From Streptomyces sp. ALI-76-A (lineage in GTDB: Bacteria > Actinomycetota > Actinomycetes > Streptomycetales > Streptomycetaceae): a stretch of DNA of 64,000 bases. The notes below the pieces were generated by a model, which was not told the origin of the DNA, did not search any database, and saw only the letters and a list, made by a program, of their open reading frames with translations. A program made the translations under genes and the position numbers. Positions 25,746-34,607 of this stretch are shown here, one piece after another. Every line of letters starts with the position of its first letter. The stretch's first letter is position 1. The stretch spans positions 3,596,001 to 3,660,000 of the forward strand of contig NZ_JASVWB010000002.1 of assembly GCF_030287445.1 (NCBI RefSeq), read 5' to 3'.

Positions 25746-26201
25746 TCACGCCGTGGGGATCAGCTCCGCGCGGCCGAACAACAGGGCGTAGCCGGACGGG
25801 AGTTGGGTCAGGATGCGGTCGATCAGGTCGTCGCCGACCAGCTTGGGCAGGACGCCCAGAACCGAGCTGACGTCCCAGCGGGCAGTGGCCTGGGTGGCTC
25901 CCTCGATGCGAGTGGCCGTCGCGTCGACGAACTCCGCGGCGGTCAGCGGGCGGGTCGCCGGGATCTGGGACGCCACCACCCGGGCCGCCTCCTGGGGCAG
26001 GGCGCGGGCCAGGTCGACCCGTTCGTCACCGATCACATGGCCGCCGAGGGCCGACAGGACGACGCGGATGACACGTTCCGCCTCGGCCGTCGTCGGGTAC
26101 TGGCCGGCCTCCCGTACGGCCTCGACCAGGTCGGTCCATCTCGGCCTGTCCGGTCCGTCGCCGCTCTGCTGTGGCATGGGCTGGACGCTCAGTACGGTCA
26201 C
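25746..26201 (-). CDS. DUF2267 protein
   Basis: A 151-residue protein with the DUF2267 pattern: TTAEAERVIRVVLSALG, then VDLARALPQEAARVVAS, then the C-terminal VLGVLPKLVGDDLIDRIL and QLPSGYALLFG. The family is small, helical and of unknown function; in actinobacteria it is often found near stress proteins such as Hsp20, as here. The GTG at 26201 has GGAGGAGGAGG upstream. Confidence 0.85.
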   Translation of the reverse strand: MTVLSVQPMPQQSGDGPDRPRWTDLVEAVREAGQYPTTAEAERVIRVVLSALGGHVIGDERVDLARALPQEAARVVASQIPATRPLTAAEFVDATATRIEGATQATARWDVSSVLGVLPKLVGDDLIDRILTQLPSGYALLFGRAELIPTA

Positions 26202-26321
26202 GTCGGGGCTCCTCCTCCTCCGGATCGCTCCGGGTGGTGCGTGGTGCGTGGTGCGTGGCGCGTCCCGCGGGAGGGGGATGCCCGCGGGACGCCTTGTGCT
26301 GGGGATACCTGTTTTGTCTCT

Positions 26322-26388
26322 TGTGAGCTGTGAGCTGTGAGCTGTGAGCTCTGAACTCTGAGCTGTCAGCTGTCAGCTGTCAGCTGTC
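26322..26388. repeat. 7-bp tandem repeat
   Basis: About ten heptamers run in series: four of TGAGCTG, then TGAGCTC and TGAACTC variants, then TGAGCTG and TCAGCTG units. They lie between DUF2267 and the 3' end of the Hsp20 gene, a likely slippage-prone microsatellite. Confidence 0.85.
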
Positions 26389-26434
26389 TGGTGCTTCGCA
26401 CTATGCGGTCAGTGCCGCGTGATCCTTCCCTTCG

Positions 26435-26860
26435 TCAACTGTTGAGCTGCTTGCGGTCGCCGCCGCCGCCCGAGATCTGGATGCGGCGCGGCTTGGCCTG
26501 CTCGGCCACCGGGATGCGCAGGGTCAGGACGCCGGCCTCGTACGAGGCGTCGATACGTTCCGTGTCGAGGGTCTCGCCGAGGAAGAGCTGGCGGGTGAAG
26601 GTACCCGCCGGGCGTTCGGCGACGAGCAGTTCCGCGTCCTCGGGGGCGGGGGAACGGCGTTCGGCGCGGACGTTCAGGACGTTGCGTTCGACGTCCAGCT
26701 CGATCGTCTCGGGGTCGATGCCGGGGAGGTCGAAGTGGACGACGAAGTCGTCCCCGGACCGGTAGGCGTCCATGGCCATCGCGGAGGGGCGGCTTGTGGA
26801 GCCGAACACCTGCTGCGTGAGCCGGTCGAGTTCACGGAAGGGGTCCGTGCGCATGAGCAT
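26435..26860 (-). CDS. Hsp20/alpha-crystallin small heat-shock protein
   Basis: A 141-residue chaperone with an alpha-crystallin domain: [20 protein letters not shown] (about 38-57) through the strand containing [14 protein letters not shown], which includes the A-x-x-L/G-V-L-T-L-x-I-P signature. The tail RRIQISGGG includes an I-x-I motif for oligomer assembly. Cytosolic holdase. The ATG at 26860 is nine bases after GAGGAG; a GTG one codon upstream is also possible. A strong promoter is visible upstream. It is most like the Streptomyces Hsp18 group. Confidence 0.95.
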   Translation of the reverse strand: MLMRTDPFRELDRLTQQVFGSTSRPSAMAMDAYRSGDDFVVHFDLPGIDPETIELDVERNVLNVRAERRSPAPEDAELLVAERPAGTFTRQLFLGETLDTERIDASYEAGVLTLRIPVAEQAKPRRIQISGGGGDRKQLNS

Positions 26861-26912
26861 CACAGTTCACTCCTCTCTTCAGGTGCTGTCCGTGCGATGC
26901 CCTACGCCTTCT

Positions 26913-26941
26913 TATATAGCTCGCGGGAGAAAACTTGACAA
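26913..26941 (-). promoter_or_regulatory. Sigma70-type promoter of hsp20 with overlapping inverted repeat
   Basis: On the minus strand TTGTCA (26941-26936) and TATATA (26918-26913) are 17 bp apart, close to consensus for a Streptomyces promoter. The palindrome CTTGTCAAG (26934-26942) covers the -35 box and is a good candidate binding site for a heat-shock repressor. Confidence 0.7.
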
Positions 26942-27034
26942 GCCCAGGCTCAGGTCCGGGGAGCCGGGGCGTCCGCGCGTTAGCCTCGGGTACGGATTCG
27001 GCTAGGTGTACGGGTGAGTGAGCGGGAGGCAGGC

Positions 27035-27337
27035 ATGGCGAAGGTTCCCAGCGCGGTGGTCGCGGCGGGCGGGATCGTCGGCGGTTACGGCGTGGCCCGG
27101 TGGACCAAGAAGCGGCAGCTGGGCGGGGCCGTGCTGGCCGTCGCCGGAGCGGCGGCCGCGCAGCAGTGGCGGCGGCGGGCCGGCGGGAAGGCCGCGGGCG
27201 CGCTGACGGCGGCGTACGTCGCCGCCTTCGCCGGGTCCCACCCCCTGGCCAAGAAGGTGGGCGCCTGGCCGTCCGTGTTCGGGGTCGCGGGCGCGGTGGC
27301 GCTGGCGTCGTGGGCGGTGGCCGACCGGAAGAGCTGA
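27035..27337 (+). CDS. Small hypothetical membrane protein
   Basis: A 100-residue, alanine/glycine-rich protein, not recognised. Hydrophobic stretches (SAVVAAGGIVGGYGVA, GAVLAVAGAAAA, ALTAAYVAAFAGS, VFGVAGAVALASWAVA) suggest three or four membrane helices. The ATG at 27035 has GGGAGG seven bases upstream; a GTG at 27014 is a weaker alternative. It is followed directly by a minisatellite. Confidence 0.6.
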   Translation: MAKVPSAVVAAGGIVGGYGVARWTKKRQLGGAVLAVAGAAAAQQWRRRAGGKAAGALTAAYVAAFAGSHPLAKKVGAWPSVFGVAGAVALASWAVADRKS

Positions 27338-27350
27338 GCGAAGGGCTGGG

Positions 27351-27650
27351 GCGCGAGGGCTGCGCGGAAGGCCGGTGGGGCGCGAGGGCTGCGCGGAAGG
27401 CCGGTGGGGCGCAGGCGCGAGGGCTGCACGGAAGGCCGGTGGGGCGCGAGGGCTGCACGGAAGGCCGGTGGGGCGCGAGGGCTGCACGGAAGGCCGGTGG
27501 GGCGCGAGGGCTGCACGGAAGGCCGGTGGGGCGCGAGGGCTGCACGGAAGGCCGGTGGGGCGCGAGGGCTGCACGGAAGGCCGGTGGGGCGCGAGGGCTG
27601 CACGGAAGGCCGGTGGGGCGCGAGGGCTGCACGGAAGGCCGGTGGGGCGC
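27351..27650. repeat. 29-bp minisatellite, ten copies
   Basis: Ten near-identical 29-bp units, with core GAGGGCTGCACGGAAGGCCG, start at 27357, 27386, then after a 6-bp insertion at 27421 and every 29 bp to 27624. The first two have CGC where the others have CAC. The units are contiguous, with no spacers. Because 29 is not a multiple of three, all three frames stay open through the array, which creates long false ORFs. The whole gap 27338-28140 (803 bp) contains no gene that I can support. Confidence 0.95.
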
Positions 27651-27697
27651 AGCTGCCGGCGGCCGGCCGGTCCGTCGGCGTCGGTGGGCCAGCCCGG

Positions 27698-27745
27698 CGG
27701 CCCGTCGGCACTTCGGCCCGTCGGCCCGTCGGCCCGTCGGCCCGT
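27698..27745. repeat. 8-bp tandem repeat
   Basis: CGGCCCGT occurs at 27698 and then four times without interruption at 27714-27745. It lies 50 bp after the 29-bp array in the same non-coding gap. Confidence 0.8.
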
Positions 27746-28140
27746 CGGTGGGCCAACTGGTCGATCTGGCGGCCGGTCGCCCGGCGGGCCCGTCGGCCGG
27801 GCGGGGGCGGCGCAGGCGCGGCTCCTGGCTGGTGCGCTCAGCCGCCGGCCGGGAGGGCTGAGCGGCCGGTCCGGGCGGTGTCCGCGGGCACGGTGGTGGC
27901 TTCGGGGCTGTCCGGTGAGCTGCGAGACGACGGGGGCCTCGCACCATGTGGGGCCTGCCCCGGGAGGGCGGTCGGCGGGCCTTCGATGCCCGCTTCGGCA
28001 CCGTCGCCCGCGCGGGACCGCGGCACCGCACACACCAACACCCCCACCCCTCCCAGCAGTTCACCACTTTTTGTTATCACCCGTCAGTTCCTGACGTCTC
28101 CTCAGTGTCCCCAGCCACCGGCACGCGAGGAATGACGTAC

Positions 28141-29676
28141 GTGACCCCACAGATCAGCCGGCGCGGCATGCTCAAGGCGGCCGGAGCCGTCGGCGCCGGC
28201 GCGACCGCCACGACCACCGCGACGGTTCTCGGCACCGCCCCCGCGACAGCGGCCGGCACCGCCCCCGCGCATCCCGGTCTGCTGCACACCCGCGCCGACC
28301 TGGACCGTATGGCGGCCAAGGTGCGGGCAGGCGCCGCCCCCCACACCGCCGGCTTCGCCAAGCTGGCCGCCAACCGGCACTCGGCCGCCGGCTGGACGGC
28401 CGACCCGCAGGCCACCGTGTACCGGGGATCGGGCACCCCGGAGAACTACTCGCTGCTCTACAACGACATCCACGCCGCCTACCAGAACGCCCTGCGCGGA
28501 CACGTCAGCGGCGACAGCGCGCACCTCGACACCGCCGTCGCGATCCTGAACGCCTGGTCGGCCAGGCTGACCAAGCTGGACGGCAGCGCGGACCGGTTCC
28601 TCGCCGCCGGGCTCTACGGCTACCAGTTCGCGAACGCCGCCGAACTCGTGCGTGACCACGGGGACTTCGACCTCGGCCGCTTCCAGTCCATGCTGAGCAC
28701 GGTCTTCGCACCGCTCAGCGACAGCTTCCTGGTCGACCACAACGGCGCCGTCGTCACCAACTACTGGCCCAACTGGGACCTCACGGCCGTGGCCTGCGTC
28801 CTGGCGACCGGCATCTTCTGCGACGACACGGCTCAAATCGCCCGCGCCGTCGACTACTTCAAGAACGGCGAGGGGATGGGCTCCGTCAGGCACGCCATTC
28901 CCGTGGTGCGGGACGACGGACTCGCCGAGTGGGTCGAGGCCGGCCGTGACCAGGGACACGCGCTGCTCGGCGTCGGCCTGATGGGCACGGTCTGCGAGAT
29001 GGCCTGGAACCAGGGCATCGACCTGTACGGCCACGACGACAGCCGTTTCCTCAAGGGCGCCCAGTACGTGGCCAAGTGGAGCATGGGCGGTGACGTGGCC
29101 TACACGGCCAACACCCGCGCCAAGGGCGCGATCGGCGGCTGGTCCGGGCAGGAGACCGCGACGGACGCCGCCGCGGTGGACCCGGCCATGCGGCGGCCGG
29201 TCTGGGCGATGATCGCCAACCACTACACCAAGCGGCGGGGGATGTCCGCCACCCACCTCACGCGCATCGCCGCGCAGGCCGCGCCCGAGGGCGGTGGCGG
29301 GGACTACGGGCCCAACAGCGGCGGCTACGACCAACTGGGCTTCGGCACGCTGGCGTTCACCCGGGACCGGGCGGTGGACACGTCGGCTCCGCCGAGCCGG
29401 GCGGCCGGCGCCTCCGCTTCATCCGCCCCGGGCACGGGCGCGGGCTCCGGTACCGCCACCGACTCCGGCGCGGGCTCCGGTGCCCGGCCGCAGACCGGCG
29501 GTACGGCTGCCCCCTCGCCCTCGCCCTCCGCCGGCAACCGTGGCCGTGGCGACCTCGCCGCCACCGGCGCGGACGACATCGTCGGCTGGACGGCCGCCGC
29601 GGGGATCACCGCGGTCGCCGGCGGCCTCCTGTTCCTGCGCCGCCGTGACCGGGTACGCCGCGACGCCGCTCAGTAG
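28141..29676 (+). CDS. Secreted alginate-lyase-family protein with LAxTG sortase anchor
   Basis: A 511-residue exported protein. The N-terminus (ISRRGMLKAAGAVGAG) is a Tat-type signal. The alginate-lyase domain (PF05426-like) contains TNYWPNWDLTAVACVLATG and EAGRDQGHALLGVG. A Ser/Gly/Pro linker follows at about residues 415-465. The end is a sortase signal: LAATG, a hydrophobic helix and a basic RRRDRVRRD tail, the form used by class E sortases. The enzyme would be attached to the cell wall and cleave an acidic polysaccharide. The GTG at 28141 is nine bases after GAGGA; an ATG at 28132 has no usable spacing. Confidence 0.85.
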   Translation: MTPQISRRGMLKAAGAVGAGATATTTATVLGTAPATAAGTAPAHPGLLHTRADLDRMAAKVRAGAAPHTAGFAKLAANRHSAAGWTADPQATVYRGSGTPENYSLLYNDIHAAYQNALRGHVSGDSAHLDTAVAILNAWSARLTKLDGSADRFLAAGLYGYQFANAAELVRDHGDFDLGRFQSMLSTVFAPLSDSFLVDHNGAVVTNYWPNWDLTAVACVLATGIFCDDTAQIARAVDYFKNGEGMGSVRHAIPVVRDDGLAEWVEAGRDQGHALLGVGLMGTVCEMAWNQGIDLYGHDDSRFLKGAQYVAKWSMGGDVAYTANTRAKGAIGGWSGQETATDAAAVDPAMRRPVWAMIANHYTKRRGMSATHLTRIAAQAAPEGGGGDYGPNSGGYDQLGFGTLAFTRDRAVDTSAPPSRAAGASASSAPGTGAGSGTATDSGAGSGARPQTGGTAAPSPSPSAGNRGRGDLAATGADDIVGWTAAAGITAVAGGLLFLRRRDRVRRDAAQ

Positions 29677-29794
29677 AGGCCGTCGTCACGGTGGACGGGT
29701 GGGGCGGGGTGGCTCGGTCTCCGGGTTCGGGCAGGGTCCCCGGCCTCGGTGGGCCAGGCGGGTGTCACTCGCCCGTGTCGGCGGGGTGCCGCCT

Positions 29795-29832
29795 GCGCCC
29801 ACCCGTGCCGGCCCAAGGGCACGGGTGGGCGC
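29795..29832. terminator. Hairpin terminator between convergent genes
   Basis: 15-bp perfect arms (29795-29809 and 29818-29832, GCGCCCACCCGTGCC and its complement) with an 8-nt loop lie between the alginate-lyase gene and the end of the MFS gene. Confidence 0.75.
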
Positions 29833-29846
29833 GGGCTGGGGGGTTC

Positions 29847-31352
29847 CTACGCGTCGCTCTTCACCGTCGCGGCCGGGGAGGACGCCGTCGCCGTCAGGGG
29901 CTGGGCGATGTCCTCCAGGGAGCGGCGTTCCGCGCGGACGGCGAGGGCCGCCGCGACCAGGCCGGCCAGGCACATCAGGGCCGCGCCGATCTGGAAGGCG
30001 AGGACCGTGTCGCCGACCTTGCCCGTGCCGGTGAGGTCGGCGAACAGCAGCGGGCCGCTGATGCCGCCGGCCGCGGTACCGAGGGCGTAGAAGAAGGCGA
30101 TGGACATCGCCCGGGTCTCCATCGGGAAGATCTCGGAGACCGTGAGGTACGCGCTGGAGGCGCCCGCGGAAGCGAAGAACAGGACCGCGCACCAGCAGGC
30201 CGTCAGCGTGTTCGCGCTCAGCGAACCCTGGTCGAACAGCCAGGCCGTGCCGAACAGGAGCAGGCCGGAGAGCAGGTACGTCCCCGAGATCATCACCCTT
30301 CGGCCGACCGTGTCGAACAGCTTGCCGAGCAGCAGCGGGCCGAAGAAGTTGCCCAGCGCGATGACGGCGAAGTAGTAGCCGGTGTCGCCGGTCGGGACGT
30401 CGTAGAACGTCGTCAGGATCGCGCCGAAGCCGAAGGTGATCGCGTTGTAGAGGAAGGCCTGGCCGATGAAGAGGGAGAAGCCGAGGACGGCCCGCCTGCG
30501 GTAGTCGGAGAAGACGGTGCGGGCGATCTCCATGAAGGTGACACCACCGCGCTGGTGGATGGTGATCTCGCCCTCGGGCGGCGGCAGCGGTTCACCCCGC
30601 TCCGCCTCGATCTTCCGCTCGATCGCGGAGACGATCTGTTCCGCCTCCTCGTCCCGGCCGTGGATCAGCAGCCAGCGGGGGCTCTCCGGGACGTGGCGTC
30701 GTACCAGGAGGATCACCAGGGCGAGGACGGCGCCCAGGGCGAAGGTCAGCCGCCAGCCCACGTTCGCCGGGAAGATGTCGGTGTTCAGCGCGACGATCGA
30801 CAGCAGCGACCCGCCGACCGCGCCGAGCCAGAAGCTGCCGTTGATCATCAGGTCGACGCGGCCGCGGTACTCCTTGGGGATCAGCTCGTCGATCGCGGAG
30901 TTGATGGCCGCGTACTCGCCGCCGATGCCGAAGCCGGTGAGGAAGCGGAAGGCGAAGAACCACCAGGTGTCGAAGGCGATCGAGGTGAGCGCGGTGGCCG
31001 CGAGATACACCGCGAGGGTGATCATGAACAGCTTCTTGCGGCCCCACTTGTCGGTCAGCCGGCCCCAGAAGAGGGCACCCACGCAGGCGCCGGCCACGTA
31101 GAGGGCGGCGGCGATGCCGGTGACCTGGCCGGAGGTGATCGGCAGGCCGCTGCCGGGCTCGGAGAGGCGGCTGGCGATGTTGCCGACGACCGTGACCTCG
31201 AGGCCGTCGAGGATCCATACGGTGCCGAGACCGAGGACGATCGTCCAGTGCCAGCGGGACCAGGGGAGGCGGTCCAGGCGGGCGGGGATGCTGGTGGTGA
31301 TGGTGGGGCCGGACTCGTCGGGGACGCTGCCGCTGGCCTTGGCGGTGGTCAT
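29847..31352 (-). CDS. MFS transporter (sugar-porter-like)
   Basis: A 501-residue, 12-TM major facilitator. It shows the sugar-porter marks: GRLTDKWGRKK (motif A, between TM2 and TM3), RFLTGFGIGGEYAA, PESPRWLL after TM6 and a second GKLFDTVGRR loop. LDGLEVTVVG in TM1 resembles aromatic-acid or sugar proton symporters, so the substrate is open. Strong GGAGGGAGGG ribosome binding site. Monocistronic; the 281-bp upstream gap contains a direct repeat (CGACTCGGC...GCCAAGAAGTG) at about 31529 and 31566. Confidence 0.85.
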   Translation of the reverse strand: MTTAKASGSVPDESGPTITTSIPARLDRLPWSRWHWTIVLGLGTVWILDGLEVTVVGNIASRLSEPGSGLPITSGQVTGIAAALYVAGACVGALFWGRLTDKWGRKKLFMITLAVYLAATALTSIAFDTWWFFAFRFLTGFGIGGEYAAINSAIDELIPKEYRGRVDLMINGSFWLGAVGGSLLSIVALNTDIFPANVGWRLTFALGAVLALVILLVRRHVPESPRWLLIHGRDEEAEQIVSAIERKIEAERGEPLPPPEGEITIHQRGGVTFMEIARTVFSDYRRRAVLGFSLFIGQAFLYNAITFGFGAILTTFYDVPTGDTGYYFAVIALGNFFGPLLLGKLFDTVGRRVMISGTYLLSGLLLFGTAWLFDQGSLSANTLTACWCAVLFFASAGASSAYLTVSEIFPMETRAMSIAFFYALGTAAGGISGPLLFADLTGTGKVGDTVLAFQIGAALMCLAGLVAAALAVRAERRSLEDIAQPLTATASSPAATVKSDA

Positions 31353-31633
31353 GGGCTCCCTCCCTCCTCATTGAGCGGAATCCCGATCGGATGCCCGGCG
31401 CCTGCCGCTTTACGCCCCGGCGGGCGCGGGCGCGGGCGGGACGCCGGGTGCTGTTGCCGCACCGGGCGCTGAAGCGGCCTCCTGGGGGCTCCGCCCCCAG
31501 CCCCCCGGCCCTGTGCCCACCCACCATCCGACTCGGCCGCCAAGAAGTGGCCCGGCAGGGCGCACCGACTCGGCCCGCCAAGAAGTGCCCCCTCCCCCTC
31601 CCCCTGCCCCTCGTCCCCCCTGCACCCCTCCCC

Positions 31634-32983
31634 CTACGCCCCCACCCCCCGAGAAACCGCATAGATCAACAACCCCACCAACGACCCCACCACCGTGCCG
31701 TTGATCCGGATGAACTGGAGGTCGCGGCCGATGTTGGCCTCGATCTTGCGGGTCGTGTGCTCGGCGTCCCAGCCCGCCACCGTGTCCGTGATCAGGGAGG
31801 TGATCTCACGGCGGTAGGTGGTGACGACGTACACCGCCGCGCCCTCCACCCAGCCGTCGACCTTGCCCTGGACCTTCGGGTCGGCGGCCATGCGGGTGCC
31901 GAGGGACAGGAGGGAGGCGCGCACGCGCAGGCGCAGCTCGCTGCGTTCGTCCTCGGCGGCCGAGACGATCATGGACCGGACGGCGGTCCAGGCGGAGGCG
32001 ATCAGGTCCTGGACCTCGCCGCGGCCCAGCACCTCGCCCTTGAGCCGCTCGACGCGCGCGCGGGTGTCGGTGTCGGACTGGAGGTCGGAGGCGAAGTCGG
32101 TGAGGAAGCGGTCGAGGGCGCCGCGGGCGGGGTGGGAGGGCATGTCCCGCATCTCCGCGCAGAAGCGCAGCAGCTCCTTGTAGACCCGTTCGCCGACCTT
32201 CTTGTCGACGAACCTCGGGGTCCAGCCGGGCGCGCCGCCCTGTACGGCGTCCATGACGGAGTCGCTGTGCAGCACCAGCCAGTCGTGCGCGCGGGTGACG
32301 ATGAGGTCGACGGCCCTGCGGTGGCCGCCGTCGGCGACGACCTTCTCCAGCATCTTGCCGATGCCGGGCGCGATCTCCTGCGCGTCGGCCCGGCGGGTGA
32401 TCGCCTCACCGACCACGGCCTGCACGTCCGAGTCCCGCAGGACCGTCAGGGCGCCCCGCAGCGCGGCCGACAGCTCCGCCGTGACCCGGTCCGCGTGCTC
32501 GGGGTCGGCGAGCCAGGTGCCGAGCCGGCCGCCTATGCCCACCGCCCGCAGCCGCTGCCGTACGACGTCCTCGGAGAGGAAGTTCTCGCCGACGAACTCA
32601 CCGAGCGAGACGCCCAGCTGGTCCTTCTTCGTGGGGATGATCGCGGTGTGCGGGATGGGCAGGCCGAGCGGGCGGCGGAAGAGCGCGGTGACCGCGAACC
32701 AGTCGGCCATCGCGCCGACCATGCCGGCCTCGGCGGCCGCCGCGACATAGCCCGCCCAGGCGCCCGCTCCCCGGTGGGAGGCCCACTCGGCGAGGACGTA
32801 CACCAGCGCGACGAACAGCAGCAGGCCGGTCGCGGTGAGTTTCATCCGGCGTACGCCGCGCTGTTTCACCTCGTCGGCCGCGCTGAAGGTGTTCATGGCC
32901 CGGTTCGTGAAGGCGCCGGGGCGGGCGGGCTGCCCTGCCGCCTCGCCGTTCGGTCCCGTTTCCGTACGTTCCATCCGCTCCAC
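31634..32983 (-). CDS. DUF445 membrane protein
   Basis: A 449-residue protein. A TM helix at about 50-67 (TGLLLFVALVYVLAEWA) precedes the family mark GAMADWFAVTALFRRPLG (about 90-107) and IPTKKDQLGVSLGEFV. A long helical middle follows, and a C-terminal TM (GTVVGSLVGLLIYAVSRG). DUF445 proteins are membrane-anchored with an apolipoprotein-like helical domain; function unknown. The GTG at 32983 or the ATG at 32974 may be the start; neither has a clear ribosome binding site. Confidence 0.85.
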   Translation of the reverse strand: MERMERTETGPNGEAAGQPARPGAFTNRAMNTFSAADEVKQRGVRRMKLTATGLLLFVALVYVLAEWASHRGAGAWAGYVAAAAEAGMVGAMADWFAVTALFRRPLGLPIPHTAIIPTKKDQLGVSLGEFVGENFLSEDVVRQRLRAVGIGGRLGTWLADPEHADRVTAELSAALRGALTVLRDSDVQAVVGEAITRRADAQEIAPGIGKMLEKVVADGGHRRAVDLIVTRAHDWLVLHSDSVMDAVQGGAPGWTPRFVDKKVGERVYKELLRFCAEMRDMPSHPARGALDRFLTDFASDLQSDTDTRARVERLKGEVLGRGEVQDLIASAWTAVRSMIVSAAEDERSELRLRVRASLLSLGTRMAADPKVQGKVDGWVEGAAVYVVTTYRREITSLITDTVAGWDAEHTTRKIEANIGRDLQFIRINGTVVGSLVGLLIYAVSRGVGA

Positions 32984-33169
32984 CCGTTCGGTGATCCCTC
33001 ACACATTGTCCCTTCCTGACCGACTCCCGGAACGGAACAGGAGTTCCCGGCGTCTGTCCGGTCGGGGGAACGCGGCCGGGGGCTGCCAGTTCTCCCCGGA
33101 CTCATGACTCATCATGGGTTCATCAGATCGGAGCCCGGGGCTCCCATCGCCCGAGGAGAACACCACAGC

Positions 33170-34504
33170 ATGACCCGGCGTCACGGTTACGCCCTGCTCG
33201 CCACGATCGTCGCCGTGATCGTGGTCCTGTCCACCGCCCTCTACGTCGGGGTGGCGGCCGACACCGGTACGCGCGACCGGGCCACGCTCGCCGGCGGACG
33301 CCCCTCGCACAACTCCGCCGCCCCCGCCTCCACCGGCGACTGGGTCGCCACCTGGTCCGCCTCCCCCGTCGGGGGCGAACCCGGCACCGAGACCGAGGGC
33401 CTCGCGGGCCGCTCGGTGCGCAACGTCGTCCACACCAGCGTCGGCGGTACGAGTGCCCGCGTCACGCTGTCCAATCTCTACGGCCGGTCCCCGCTGACGA
33501 TCACGCACGCCTCGATCGCCGTCGCGGCCGGCGCCGGCACCGCCGAGGCGGCCGCCCGGACCATGCGGCGCCTCACCTTCGGCGGCGGCACCGGCGTGGT
33601 CGTGCCGGTCGGGCAGCAGGTGCTGAGCGACGCCGTCGCCCTCCCCGTCCCGGCGGACAGCGACATCCTGGTCACCACCTACTCCCCCACGCCGTCCGGC
33701 CCGGTCACCTACCACCCGCGGGCCCGGCAGATCTCGTACGCCGCCCGGGGCGACCGCACCGAGGACCTCACCGCGACCGCGTACACCGAGCAGACCGAGT
33801 ACTGGCGTTACCTGACCGCGCTGGACGTGCTGAGCGACGAGGCCGAGGGCACCGTCGTCGCCTTCGGCGACTCGCTCACCGACGGCGCCGACTCGACCGT
33901 GAACGCCAACCAGCGCTGGCCCGACCTGCTGTCCGACCGGCTGCGCGCGGCACTCGCGGCGGGCCGGGACCTGCCCCGCTACAGCGTCGTCAACCAGGGC
34001 ATCGGCGGCAACCAGGTCCTCGCCGACGCCCGCGGCCGCCCCGCCGAGAACCAGGCCGGCGTCAGCCGCTTCGGCCGGGACGCGCTCGCCCGGACGAACG
34101 TCAAGGTCGTCGTCGTCGACCTCGGGATCAACGACATCCTGCGCAACCCCCGCCTGGCCGACCCCGGCCGGATCCTCGACGGCCTGCGCACACTGGTCCG
34201 CCAGGCCCACGCCCGCGGCATCAAGGTCGTCGGCGCGACCCTGATGCCCTTCGGCGGCCACCGCGGCCACACCGACGCCCGGGAGAACGTCCGGCAGACC
34301 ATCAACGCCGAGATCCGCGCCGGCCGGGTCTACGACGCCGTCGTGGACTTCGACAAGGCGGTCCGGGACCCCTACGACCCGCGCCGGTTCCGCTCCGACT
34401 ACGACTCGGGCGACCACATCCACCCGAACGACAAGGGGTACGGGCGGATGGCCGCCGCGTTCGACCTGGACGACCTGAAGGGGACGGCACCGGCGGAGCT
34501 GTAG
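33170..34504 (+). CDS. Secreted SGNH/GDSL hydrolase
   Basis: A 444-residue protein with an N-terminal signal anchor (YALLATIVAVIVVLSTALYV). The SGNH blocks are all visible: VVAFGDSLTDGAD (nucleophile Ser), NQGIGGNQVL (Gly), DLGINDIL (Asn) and DHIHPNDKGY (catalytic Asp/His). A beta-rich region of about 200 residues precedes the hydrolase core, the arrangement of extracellular Streptomyces esterases. The substrate may be an acyl ester of lipid or polysaccharide. The start ATG follows GAGGAG. Confidence 0.92.
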   Translation: MTRRHGYALLATIVAVIVVLSTALYVGVAADTGTRDRATLAGGRPSHNSAAPASTGDWVATWSASPVGGEPGTETEGLAGRSVRNVVHTSVGGTSARVTLSNLYGRSPLTITHASIAVAAGAGTAEAAARTMRRLTFGGGTGVVVPVGQQVLSDAVALPVPADSDILVTTYSPTPSGPVTYHPRARQISYAARGDRTEDLTATAYTEQTEYWRYLTALDVLSDEAEGTVVAFGDSLTDGADSTVNANQRWPDLLSDRLRAALAAGRDLPRYSVVNQGIGGNQVLADARGRPAENQAGVSRFGRDALARTNVKVVVVDLGINDILRNPRLADPGRILDGLRTLVRQAHARGIKVVGATLMPFGGHRGHTDARENVRQTINAEIRAGRVYDAVVDFDKAVRDPYDPRRFRSDYDSGDHIHPNDKGYGRMAAAFDLDDLKGTAPAEL

Positions 34505-34607
34505 TCACACGCCGCTGACGCCGGCACCCGGCCGACGCCGGTAACCCGTACCCGGCCGACGTCAGCGCCCCGCCTGGCACGCGGCCGACGCCGGCACTCC
34601 GCCGAGG

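Noticed and set aside
27351..27650. Possible CRISPR array
   Set aside because: The 29-bp unit length is CRISPR-like, but the units are contiguous with no spacers, and no cas genes are present.
26832..28067. Long minus-strand ORF rich in Pro/Arg/Ser repeats
   Set aside because: It arises from the 29-bp minisatellite, which is open in every frame, and it overlaps hsp20 and its promoter antisense.
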